A DNA stretch of 8,497 bases, from positions 1 through 8,497 of the forward strand of contig JAAZIO010000112.1 in the NCBI GenBank assembly GCA_012800805.1. Direction: 5' to 3'. The position numbers were made by a program, and so were the translations under genes. The notes under the pieces were generated by a model. That model searched no databases. It was not told the origin of the DNA and saw only the letters and a program-made list of their open reading frames with translations. Shown piece after piece: positions 1-6,386 of the stretch (positions are counted from its first letter, which is position 1; every line of letters begins with the position of its first letter). Source of the stretch: Clostridiales bacterium (lineage in GTDB: Bacteria > Bacillota > Clostridia > Christensenellales > CAG-917).

Positions 1-89
1 CTTTTAATTTTTGTTTTTAAAAAAAGCAATAGTCTTTTAATTTTTGTTTTTTTAAAGCAAAAGGTGATTTGTTTTTTAAAAAGCAATTC
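1..89. repeat. Imperfect A/T-tract repeats, three copies
   Basis: An 18-nt sequence beginning CTTTTAATTTTTG occurs at 1-18 and again at 34-51, a 33-bp offset. Both copies are followed by an A-rich stretch ending AAAGCAA (23-29 and 54-60). A third, weaker copy (TTTGTTTTTTAAAAAGCAA) lies at 68-86. In each copy a TTG near the T-run can pair with the closing CAA, with a T opposite G next to it, so each could form a weak AT-rich hairpin (11-29, 44-60, 69-86). The array may continue beyond the left edge. Function is unknown; it could be the tail of an upstream gene's terminator region or simple low-complexity drift. Confidence 0.55.
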
Positions 90-167
90 ATTGGACTATA
101 TTAAACTTTAAAACAAAAAATCGAAAAAAAGCAAACCTTTGTAAAAATTTAAAAATATTAACTTTAG

Positions 168-196
168 TTGTAAAAATAATAACTATAAGTTATAAT
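168..196 (+). promoter_or_regulatory. Predicted sigma-A promoter of the coaX operon
   Basis: A TTGTAA -35 element at 168-173 and a perfect TATAAT -10 element at 191-196 are separated by exactly 17 bp. Transcription would start near 203 and give a leader of about 30 nt before coaX. The surroundings are extremely AT-rich, so chance matches are easy, but the spacing and position fit. No riboswitch-sized leader remains between this promoter and the start codon. Confidence 0.6.
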
Positions 197-233
197 ATTA
201 AAAATTCCAAATTCAGGTATACCGGAGATAAAG

Positions 234-1019
234 ATGCTTTTAGTGCTGGACATCGGCAATACGAATATAAAGTTCGGCGTTTTCAAAGGCGAAGAACTTA
301 TGGCAAGCTGGAGGGTTTCGACCGAAGCCGCGAAAACGGCAGACGAATACGGGATGCTGCTTGGCGATTTGCTTCGAACTCAGGGACTGACATTTAAAGA
401 TATAGACAGCGTTATTATGTCCAGCGTCGCCCCCTCGCTTAACTACACGATAGAGCACATGTGCCGCTATTACCTGGGCCTATCGCCCATTGTAGTGGAC
501 AGCGACAGCAACTGCGGCCTTAAAATCACATACGACCATCCCAAAGACCTTGGCCCCGACAGAATCGTCGGTTCCACCGCGGCTTTTCACTTATACGGCG
601 GTCCCGTGATTCTGATTGATTTCGGCTCGGCAACGACATTCAACGCTATAACGGCCGACGGCGAGTTCCTCGGCGGGGCTATCGCGCCTGGAATAAAGAC
701 GGCAACGGAGTCGCTTGTAAATGTGGCGGCAAAGCTTCCCAGAATTGAGCTTGTCCGTCCCGAAAAAGTAGTATGCACAAACACAAAGTCGTGCATGCAG
801 GCGGGTATAATTTACGGCTACACGGGGCTTGTGGAGTTCATGATTAAAAAAATCAAAGAAACCCCCGGCATGGAAAACGCGAAAGTGGTTGCAACGGGCG
901 GGCTCTCCCAGCTCGTGCAGTACGACGGGGACAATAAACTTATAGATATAGTTGACAGAGCGCTTGCCCTAAAAGGGCTTAAAATCATATTCGACAGACA
1001 GAAAACGGAGACGCTATGA
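234..1019 (+). CDS. coaX: Type III pantothenate kinase
   Basis: This cytoplasmic enzyme phosphorylates pantothenate, the first step of CoA synthesis. The 261-residue length is normal for the CoaX family of the ASKHA fold. The N-terminal phosphate-binding motif DIGNTN is at residues 6-11. The GPDR motif carrying the expected catalytic aspartate (D109) is at 107-110, the second phosphate-binding block DFGSATTF is at 129-136 (family usual: DFGTATT), GGAIAPG is at 147-153, and the TNT segment is at 182-184. GGAG at 224-227 lies 6 nt before the ATG and supports this start. It is the first gene of a five-gene operon and its TGA overlaps the next ATG in an ATGA junction. A phosphopantetheinyl transferase and an acyl carrier protein downstream share its metabolic theme. 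Identification is secure. Confidence 0.96.
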   Translation: MLLVLDIGNTNIKFGVFKGEELMASWRVSTEAAKTADEYGMLLGDLLRTQGLTFKDIDSVIMSSVAPSLNYTIEHMCRYYLGLSPIVVDSDSNCGLKITYDHPKDLGPDRIVGSTAAFHLYGGPVILIDFGSATTFNAITADGEFLGGAIAPGIKTATESLVNVAAKLPRIELVRPEKVVCTNTKSCMQAGIIYGYTGLVEFMIKKIKETPGMENAKVVATGGLSQLVQYDGDNKLIDIVDRALALKGLKIIFDRQKTETL

Positions 1020-2290
1020 AAAAAATCGGAGTTGCATTATTAGGTTTAGGCACGGTAGGCGGCGGAACCTACGAAATTCTTACCAAAAACCGCGAATATT
1101 TCATAAAGACTCAAGGAATCGACGTTGAGGTCATGCATGTTCTTGAGCGCAACACTAAACGCGCGGAAGAGCTTGGCGTTCCCCTCGGCATTGTTTCAAC
1201 GGATATAGAAAATGTTTTAAACAATGATGATATAAAAATAGTAGCTGAGTTTTTCGGCGGTATCGAGCCCGCCCGCACTTTTCTGCTTAAAGCTCTTGAA
1301 AAGGGCAAGAGCATTGTGACTGCCAACAAAGAGCTTTACTCAAAGCACTGGCACGAGTTTGAGGCGGTTGCGGCAAAGACGGGAGCGGGCCTTTACTTTG
1401 AGGCCAGCTGCGTGGGCGGCGTTCCCATTATCCGCACGATAGAAGAGGGAATGCAGGGCAACAGGATTGAAGAGCTTAAGGGCATCATCAACGGCACGAC
1501 AAACTTTATTCTTTCGTCTATGGATGAAGAAGGCGCAAGCTACTCGGACGCCTTAAAGCGCGCCCAGGTGCTTGGATACGCCGAGTTTGACCCGACGGCA
1601 GACGTCGAGGGATTTGACGCGGCTTATAAGCTAAGCATTCTTTCATCGCTTGCCTATCACAAGAGGATACCCGTAGATAAGATTTACCGAGAAGGCATAT
1701 CGAAAATTCAGATTGAGGACTTAAACACGGCAAAAGACCTAGGTTACACTTTAAAGCTTCTTGCGATTTCCAAAAACAAAGGCGACAGCCTTGAAGCCAG
1801 GGTCTCACCCGTGTTCGTTCCCTCCTCGCACCCTCTTGCGGCCGTCAAAGGCTCTTTCAACGCGGTGTATCTGAAAGGAGATTCCGTCGGCGACATCATG
1901 CTCTACGGAAGAGGCGCGGGCGCGCTGCCTACGGGAAGCGCAATCGTAAGCGATATACTTTATGCCGCAAGGCAGAGCGAGCACAGGCGCTATCCGTTTA
2001 TGCTTAAAGATGAAGATGTAAACATATCAAACGACTTCACCTCTAAATACTATATAAGAGTTGCCGCTCTCGACGAGGAAGGCACGCTTGGTAAAATCGC
2101 AAACGTATTCGGAAAGCGCAACATCAATATTGACGTCGTTTTGCAAAAGCAGCCGAGAAGCCGTGAGAATGTGCCCATCATTTTTGTGACGGGCAAGGCA
2201 AAAGAAAGCCTTATGCAAAAAGCGGTAAGCGAAATAAAACAGCTCTCCGGCGTAAGGGAAGTCGTTTCGCTGATAAGAGTAGAGGAGTAA
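1016..2290 (+). CDS. hom: Homoserine dehydrogenase with C-terminal ACT domain
   Basis: The enzyme reduces aspartate semialdehyde to homoserine with NAD(P)H, a branch point toward threonine and methionine. The 424-residue length matches the monofunctional Gram-positive form. The nucleotide-binding loop GLGTVGGG is at residues 10-17, the TANKELYSKH segment with a conserved lysine (K105) at 102-111, and the substrate-domain signature GIINGTTNFIL at 157-167. FDPTADVEGFDAAYKL at 191-206 contains the expected catalytic lysine K205. A C-terminal ACT domain spans about 345-420, so feedback control by an amino acid end product, usually threonine, is likely. GGAG at 1007-1010 precedes the ATG by 5 nt inside coaX, consistent with translational coupling. 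No threonine synthase or homoserine kinase gene lies nearby, which is unusual for hom. Identification is secure. Confidence 0.96.
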   Translation: MKKIGVALLGLGTVGGGTYEILTKNREYFIKTQGIDVEVMHVLERNTKRAEELGVPLGIVSTDIENVLNNDDIKIVAEFFGGIEPARTFLLKALEKGKSIVTANKELYSKHWHEFEAVAAKTGAGLYFEASCVGGVPIIRTIEEGMQGNRIEELKGIINGTTNFILSSMDEEGASYSDALKRAQVLGYAEFDPTADVEGFDAAYKLSILSSLAYHKRIPVDKIYREGISKIQIEDLNTAKDLGYTLKLLAISKNKGDSLEARVSPVFVPSSHPLAAVKGSFNAVYLKGDSVGDIMLYGRGAGALPTGSAIVSDILYAARQSEHRRYPFMLKDEDVNISNDFTSKYYIRVAALDEEGTLGKIANVFGKRNINIDVVLQKQPRSRENVPIIFVTGKAKESLMQKAVSEIKQLSGVREVVSLIRVEE

Positions 2291-2291
2291 T

Positions 2292-3815
2292 ATGGGTTTT
2301 AAACGCGGAGCGGGCGTCCTTTGCAATATTTCAAGCTTGCCGGGCAAATTCGGCATCGGCTGTTTTTCTTACTCCGCCGAAAGCTTTGCAAGGCAAATCG
2401 CCGACATGGGATTTCATTGGTGGCAGGTCTTGCCGCTTACATCAATCGGATATGGTAACTCGCCGTACTCAGGCATATCTACTTTTGCGGGAAACAGCCT
2501 GTATATAAATCCCTTTGAGCTTAAAGATTTAAATCTTTTGACCGCGGAAGAGGCAGATAGTGCAAAATACTGGGGCGACCCTTATAAAGTAAACTACGCC
2601 TTTGCTAAAAACAACGTCAAAAACTGTCTTGAGATAGCGCTTACAAGGCTTACCGACGAGCTAAAGGAAGAGATAGAAAAATTCAGAAAGGAAGAGGCTT
2701 ACTGGATTGAAGACTACGCTCTTTTTATGGCTATTGCCGAAGAAGAGGGCAAAAAGTGGATAAACTGGAGCGAACCGCTAAAAAACCGCGACGAAAAGGC
2801 GCTTATAAATTTCAAGGAAAAAAAGGCTGACAGAATATACTTTTATGTCTTTGAGCAGTTCGAGTTTTACCGCGAGTGGTATAGCTTAAAGAAAAAAATC
2901 AACCAAAGCACGGTTGGCGTAATAGGCGACCTTCCTTTTTATGTTGCTTCAAACAGCGTGGATGTTTGGGCTAACCGCAGCCTGTTCCAGCTTGACGGCG
3001 ACGGCAGGCAGACGGCTGTCGCGGGAGTTCCCCCGGACGCGTTTTCGGCGGACGGTCAAATCTGGGGCAACCCGCTCTACGATTTCGACGAGATGAAAAG
3101 GGACGGCTACGGCTGGTGGAGAAAAAGGGTAAAGCACTGCTTTAAACTATACGATGCCTTAAGGCTTGACCATTTCAGGGCTTTTCACACTTATTTTTCC
3201 ATACCCAACAACAACCCTCTTACCGCAAAAGACGGCGAATGGGTAAAAGGCCCGGGCCTTGAGCTTATCGAGTATTTCAAAAAGGACAATCCCGAAGGGC
3301 TTTTTATAGCGGAAGACCTTGGTCTTATAACCGAGGATGTTCAGGAGTTTGTTGAAAAAACGGGATTCCCGGGGATTAGGGTATTCCAGTTCGGCTTTGA
3401 CGGAACGCCGTCGCCGCACCTTCCGCACAACTATGATAAAAATGTCGTCTGCTACACGGGAACGCACGACAACACCACGCTATTGGATTGGTTTTATAAG
3501 CAGGAAGAGAGCACAAGGAATTTTGCCTTGCAATACTGCGGATTCCACGGCGCGGGATGGGGAGCGGGCGGTAGCAACTGCATGTCCAACAAAGCGGTCA
3601 TAAAAACGCTGATTATGAACCCCGCGATTCTCGCTGTTTTCCCGATACAGGACCTACTTGGCTACGGCGCCGATACGAGGATGAATATACCCGGAGTGCC
3701 GGAGGGCAACTGGGAGTTCAGGGTTTCATCCGACGCCCTTATGACGATAGACCGCAATTATTTCCTTGAACTGAACAACACATACGGCAGAAACAGAGGC
3801 AGTTACAATATATAA
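2292..3815 (+). CDS. malQ: 4-alpha-glucanotransferase (amylomaltase, GH77)
   Basis: The enzyme transfers alpha-1,4-glucan segments between maltodextrins or to glucose, usually in cytoplasmic glycogen or maltodextrin metabolism. The 507-residue length is typical of compact bacterial GH77 enzymes. The N-terminal family block is visible (GAGVLCNISSLPG, residues 7-19; GNSPYSGISTFAGN, 55-68). The catalytic centre is complete: the nucleophile in RLDHFRAF (D293), the acid/base in FIAEDLGL (E341) and the third carboxylate in GTHDNTTL (D393). The NIPGVPEGNWEFR block (465-477) is the family's C-terminal signature. The start is 1 nt after the hom stop, with AGAGGAG at 2281-2287 as ribosome site. The stop shares one base with the next start (TAATG). 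No glycogen or maltose genes adjoin it, so its place in this operon is not explained by pathway. Confidence 0.96.
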   Translation: MGFKRGAGVLCNISSLPGKFGIGCFSYSAESFARQIADMGFHWWQVLPLTSIGYGNSPYSGISTFAGNSLYINPFELKDLNLLTAEEADSAKYWGDPYKVNYAFAKNNVKNCLEIALTRLTDELKEEIEKFRKEEAYWIEDYALFMAIAEEEGKKWINWSEPLKNRDEKALINFKEKKADRIYFYVFEQFEFYREWYSLKKKINQSTVGVIGDLPFYVASNSVDVWANRSLFQLDGDGRQTAVAGVPPDAFSADGQIWGNPLYDFDEMKRDGYGWWRKRVKHCFKLYDALRLDHFRAFHTYFSIPNNNPLTAKDGEWVKGPGLELIEYFKKDNPEGLFIAEDLGLITEDVQEFVEKTGFPGIRVFQFGFDGTPSPHLPHNYDKNVVCYTGTHDNTTLLDWFYKQEESTRNFALQYCGFHGAGWGAGGSNCMSNKAVIKTLIMNPAILAVFPIQDLLGYGADTRMNIPGVPEGNWEFRVSSDALMTIDRNYFLELNNTYGRNRGSYNI

Positions 3816-4279
3816 TGATTATATTTGTAACCTTTGATAAAAAGCGGACACTTTTAGAAGAAGCATACGATGAGCTTAAAAGGTTAAAAATAAACACGGG
3901 CTTTATTCTCCCGTCTGTCATGCCTGAGGTTTCAAGGGAGGGTAAACCCCGCTTTATAAACTCGGATATAGGCTTTAGCGTAACCCATACAAAAGGGCTC
4001 TGTGCCGTGGCTTTTTCAAAAAGCGAAGTCGGAATAGACGCCGAAGCGCACAGAAAAATAAACTTTAACCGCTTTAAAAGAATAATTGAGGCGGAGAGTG
4101 AAAAAGAGTTTTTTGATAAGTGGACAAAGCTTGAGGCTTATTTGAAATATACGGGTGAGGGACTAAAGGATATATCTAAAAAAATCCCGCCCGAAGCCCC
4201 CGTAAAAAATTTGGAGATAATGTCAGGCTACTCTTTTGCGGTCTGCGGAGAGGGCGAGATAACAATAAAAATATTTTAA
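3815..4279 (+). CDS. Compact Sfp-type 4'-phosphopantetheinyl transferase
   Basis: This protein probably moves the 4'-phosphopantetheine arm of CoA onto a serine of a carrier protein. Family motifs appear in order: GKPRF at residues 43-47, FSVTHTKG at 54-61 (family usual: N-L-S-H-S), the metal-binding GIDAE at 73-77 (D75, E77), and WTKLEAYLKYTGEGL at 103-117 with the third acidic residue E107 and the conserved lysine K111. At 154 residues it is much shorter than Sfp (about 220). The N-terminal part before GKPRF is reduced, but the catalytic acids are present. The start overlaps the malQ stop by one base. The nearest GAGG (3796-3799) is 15 nt away, so translation is probably coupled to malQ. 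The acyl carrier protein 10 nt downstream is the likely substrate. It could instead serve carrier proteins elsewhere in the genome. Confidence 0.85.
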   Translation: MIIFVTFDKKRTLLEEAYDELKRLKINTGFILPSVMPEVSREGKPRFINSDIGFSVTHTKGLCAVAFSKSEVGIDAEAHRKINFNRFKRIIEAESEKEFFDKWTKLEAYLKYTGEGLKDISKKIPPEAPVKNLEIMSGYSFAVCGEGEITIKIF

Positions 4280-4289
4280 GGAGAAAACT

Positions 4290-4532
4290 ATGACGCAAGC
4301 GGAAATACTGGATAAACTCAAAGAAATGGTATCTGAGCAGCTAAGGATTGAAAAGGACAAAATCAATCTTGACACCGATATTTACAAAGGCCTTGGCGCG
4401 GATTCGCTGGACCTTGTGGAGCTGCTGATGAATGTTGAGGCTGAGTGGGACATCATCGTGGATGACTCGGAAGTTGCGGACCTTCACCTCATATCCGACG
4501 TGGTTGAGCTGATAATCAAAAAGACAAAATAA
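4290..4532 (+). CDS. acpP: Acyl carrier protein
   Basis: This small acidic four-helix protein carries acyl chains on a phosphopantetheine arm. The 80-residue length is normal. The attachment motif GADSLDLVELLM lies at residues 36-47 with S39 as the modified serine, followed by the helix III and IV segments typical of the family. Helix II (VELLMNVEAEWDIIVDD) resembles fatty-acid-synthesis ACPs. AAGGAG at 4278-4283, partly inside the preceding stop codon, lies 6 nt before the ATG. It is the last gene of the operon, directly followed by a terminator. No ketosynthase or other fatty acid or polyketide enzyme is present in the window, so whether this is the housekeeping ACP or a second copy cannot be decided here. 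The symbol indicates family only. Confidence 0.93.
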   Translation: MTQAEILDKLKEMVSEQLRIEKDKINLDTDIYKGLGADSLDLVELLMNVEAEWDIIVDDSEVADLHLISDVVELIIKKTK

Positions 4533-4560
4533 AAAATAACGGCAAACGCCGTTATTTTTT
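4531..4560. terminator. Bidirectional intrinsic terminator after the ACP gene
   Basis: A perfect 13-bp inverted repeat (4531-4543 with 4548-4560) surrounds a 4-nt loop AAAC. The GC-rich core ACGGC/GCCGT is flanked by A-rich and T-rich arms, giving a hairpin followed by a U-run on either strand. It begins within the acpP stop codon and would end the coaX operon. On the minus strand it could also stop the convergent phosphoribosyltransferase transcript, which finishes about 100 bp away. Confidence 0.9.
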
Positions 4561-4572
4561 ATCAAATTGATT

Positions 4573-4599
4573 TTATTAAAATCTTTATTGTTTTAATAA
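4573..4599. repeat. AT-only inverted repeat
   Basis: TTATTAAAA (4573-4581) and TTTTAATAA (4591-4599) are perfect 9-bp reverse complements around a 9-nt spacer. The stem has no G or C, so it is weak as RNA. It may be an auxiliary termination element or a protein site, or may reflect base composition. Confidence 0.4.
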
Positions 4600-4603
4600 C
4601 TAT

Positions 4604-4653
4604 GCTGACAAAAACGCTTTATATCCTTTTAAATACGCTGACAAAAACGCTTT
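4604..4653. repeat. Exact 17-nt direct repeat, 33 bp apart
   Basis: GCTGACAAAAACGCTTT occurs at 4604-4620 and again at 4637-4653. The similarity continues loosely beyond each copy (ATCCTTTTAAA and ATCCTTTAAA), so the second unit runs into the final codons of the minus-strand phosphoribosyltransferase gene. It sits in the convergent spacer after the terminator. Function unknown; a small tandem duplication is the simplest explanation. Confidence 0.7.
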
Positions 4654-4656
4654 TAT

Positions 4657-5205
4657 TTAATCCTTTAAAAACAGCGGCAGGTGGGCAAGGTAGATAATGT
4701 CGTTTCTTTCCGCCGCGCTGCCTTCCGCTAGAACCGCCATTTTACCGACGATAGTCGCTCCCGTTTGGGCTAAAAGACACTCAAGCGCTCTAAGCGATTC
4801 ACCCGTTGATATAACATCGTCAACTATAAGCACCCTTTTTCCGTTAAGCTCCATAGCGTCGGACGCGTCAAGATAGAGCTCTTGCAGCCTTGCCGTCGTG
4901 ATTGATTTAACTTCAATCCTTATCGGCTCTTTCATGTAGAGCTTGGGAGATTTTCTTGCAAGAATATATTTCTTTCCGCTCTGGCGCGACATTTCATAGG
5001 CAAGCGGTATGCCCTTTGATTCCGCGGTTAAAATAAGGTCGAATTCGGGAGCTTTCTTTAAAAGCTCTTCGGCCGCCGCAACGGTTAGCGGCACATCGCC
5101 AAACATAACGAAAGCCGCAATGGACAGCTTGTCGTTGACTTTGCAAATGGGCAGGTCACGGGTTTGACCCGCAACGGTTATTCTATAAAAATCATTGCAC
5201 TCCAT
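4657..5205 (-). CDS. Purine-type phosphoribosyltransferase (Apt-like)
   Basis: This cytoplasmic type I phosphoribosyltransferase probably joins a purine base to PRPP in salvage. The 182-residue length is close to adenine phosphoribosyltransferase. The PRPP-binding motif VLIVDDVISTGES is at residues 125-137 with the two adjacent aspartates. Upstream, ESKGIPLAYEM (62-72) and ILARKSPKLY (81-90) align in order with the Apt pattern of an ARGF-like loop followed by an RK..KLP segment. The C-terminal AVLAEGSAAERNDIIYLAHLPLF resembles Apt-like homologues. AAGGGG on the minus strand precedes the ATG by 7 nt, and a strong promoter lies upstream. Base specificity (adenine, xanthine or other) cannot be read from the motifs, so no symbol is given. 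It is a single-gene unit, convergent with the coaX operon and divergent from the transporter. Confidence 0.85.
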   Translation of the reverse strand: MECNDFYRITVAGQTRDLPICKVNDKLSIAAFVMFGDVPLTVAAAEELLKKAPEFDLILTAESKGIPLAYEMSRQSGKKYILARKSPKLYMKEPIRIEVKSITTARLQELYLDASDAMELNGKRVLIVDDVISTGESLRALECLLAQTGATIVGKMAVLAEGSAAERNDIIYLAHLPLFLKD

Positions 5206-5238
5206 ATTACATCCCCTTAAAAGATTTCGGACAGTGCG

Positions 5239-5267
5239 ATTTTAACGCAAAGGTAGTATTTTGTCAA
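5239..5267 (-). promoter_or_regulatory. Sigma-A promoter of the phosphoribosyltransferase gene
   Basis: Read on the minus strand, a perfect TTGACA -35 element (plus-strand 5262-5267) and a TAAAAT -10 element (plus-strand 5239-5244) are separated by exactly 17 bp. The predicted start would lie around 5232, giving a leader of roughly 27 nt. This is the best promoter match in the window. Confidence 0.8.
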
Positions 5268-5330
5268 CCTTTGTTTTATTTTGTATATTTACGCCAAGTC
5301 GCGATTAAAACATGCAAATTGCCGCCAAAT

Positions 5331-5386
5331 ATGCATAGTAATGAATATATATACAAAAATTATAAAGTTTTAGTAAAAATATGCAT
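5331..5386. promoter_or_regulatory. Possible operator region between divergent genes
   Basis: The palindrome ATGCAT occurs at 5331-5336 and 5381-5386, exactly 50 bp apart and both times inside AAATATGCATA. Between them, TGAATATATATACA (5342-5355) matches the arginine-repressor box TGAAT-WWWW-ATTCA at 13 of 14 positions. It lies about 80 bp upstream of the transporter promoter, so it could serve that operon or both divergent genes. The region is AT-rich, so chance similarity is quite possible. Confidence 0.22.
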
Positions 5387-5433
5387 AAATTTTAAAAAAT
5401 ATAAAATTTGCTTGAAATTTTATACAAAATCGC

Positions 5434-5462
5434 TTGCCAAAACATAAATACAATGGCATAAT
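5434..5462 (+). promoter_or_regulatory. Sigma-A promoter of the amino acid importer operon
   Basis: TTGCCA at 5434-5439 and CATAAT at 5457-5462 are spaced by 17 bp. Transcription would start near 5469, leaving a short leader of about 22 nt before the ATG at 5491. This placement also shows that codons read upstream of 5491 in the same frame are promoter DNA, not coding sequence. Confidence 0.7.
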
Positions 5463-5490
5463 ACTTGCAATAAAAGCAGTGAGGATAATT

Positions 5491-6375
5491 ATGAAAAAGA
5501 TATTAACAATAGCTTTGGTAGTTGTTTTGGCGCTCGGCTGCGTATTCGCTTTTGCCGCCTGCAATGACACGGAAAAGGTAAAAGTTGTTTCCGTAGCCCT
5601 TACAACCGAAAAATATGCGTTTGCGGTTAACAAGAGCAACGGTGAGTTGCTTGCCAGAGTCAATGATATACTTAATAATAAAAAGGCTGAAATCGAAGCC
5701 ATCAAGAACAAATACCTTGAGGCGGGAGACGACCTTGACCAGTTCGGCATGGATATCGCAACAGAGTCCACAAACAAAGAAGAAGAGTTTGTCGTAGCCA
5801 CTAACCTTGAGTTCGCCCCGTTTGAATACACCGTAGGCAAAAAAATCGCGGGCATCGACATGGAGATAGCAAAGCTCATAGCCGACGAACTTGGCAAAAA
5901 GCTTGTTGTAATCCACATGGAATTTGACGCCGTTTTAACCAGCGTTCAAAGCATGCCTCAAACCTACGACATCGCCATGGCGGGCCTTACCGTGACTCCC
6001 GACCGCGCTGAGAATGTAGATTTCACCAATCCTTACTTTGACACAACTCAGGTTCTTATCGTTAAAGAGAGCGATACAACCTTTGACGCCATCGCAGGTT
6101 CCGATAAGTCCGCTGAGGAAAAGACAATAGCAATGAACGAGCTTCTTGCCACTCTCACCGGCGACAAAGCCAAGTGCGGCGGTCAGAAGGGAACCACAAG
6201 CCAATACTATATCGAAGGCGGCCTTGAGTATGACGGCTTTGAAAACCTTGAGTTTAAAGCCTACACAAGCGCGGCTCTTGCGGTAAACGACATGCTTAAC
6301 GGAAACATAGCGTTTGTGGTTGTCGACCAGGCCGTAGCCAACGCGATTGTGGCAAGCTTCAACAGCGCTAGATAA
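5491..6375 (+). CDS. Amino acid ABC importer binding lipoprotein, apparently circularly permuted
   Basis: This membrane-anchored extracellular protein should capture a polar amino acid for the permease and ATPase encoded next. The 294-residue precursor has a signal peptide (residues 1-23) with a lipobox-like FAAC and the probable lipidated cysteine C24. The start at ATG 5491 is supported by GAGG at 5481-5484. The family-3 core runs from VVATNLEFAPFEY (101-113) through GIDMEIAKLIADELGK (121-136), DIAMAGLTVTPDRAENVDFT (160-179) with the expected ligand arginine R172, and the GTTSQYY block (235-241), to VVVDQAVANAI (276-286) with D279. It then stops. The usual C-terminal segment is instead found at 30-76 (TTEKYAFAVNKSNGELLARV..IKNKY), directly after the lipobox, joined by an acidic linker at about 77-97. 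Residues 200-228 also form an insertion ahead of the GTT block. Substrate is not determinable. Confidence 0.9.
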   Translation: MKKILTIALVVVLALGCVFAFAACNDTEKVKVVSVALTTEKYAFAVNKSNGELLARVNDILNNKKAEIEAIKNKYLEAGDDLDQFGMDIATESTNKEEEFVVATNLEFAPFEYTVGKKIAGIDMEIAKLIADELGKKLVVIHMEFDAVLTSVQSMPQTYDIAMAGLTVTPDRAENVDFTNPYFDTTQVLIVKESDTTFDAIAGSDKSAEEKTIAMNELLATLTGDKAKCGGQKGTTSQYYIEGGLEYDGFENLEFKAYTSAALAVNDMLNGNIAFVVVDQAVANAIVASFNSAR

Positions 6376-6386
6376 CGGAGATTTTT

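Noticed and set aside
1..89. Possible CRISPR array because of regularly spaced repeats
   Set aside because: The units are low-complexity A/T tracts of changing length, the spacing changes from 33 to about 25 bp, and there are no unique spacers of constant size or cas genes.
203..233. Pantothenate- or threonine-linked riboswitch or attenuator before coaX or hom
   Set aside because: The leader after the predicted promoter is only about 30 nt, and hom follows coaX with overlap, leaving no room for a structured leader.
5434..5490. N-terminal extension of the binding protein starting at TTG 5434
   Set aside because: That stretch contains the -35 and -10 elements, and the ATG at 5491 has its own ribosome site and begins a standard signal peptide.
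5206..5490. T-box or amino acid riboswitch before the importer operon
   Set aside because: The predicted transcript leader is about 22 nt and the region contains no terminator hairpin or T-box-like conserved sequence.
5370..5918. Long minus-strand open frame opposite the binding-protein gene
   Set aside because: It is serine- and leucine-rich low-complexity translation antisense to a well-supported gene and its promoter, with no ribosome site or recognisable domain.
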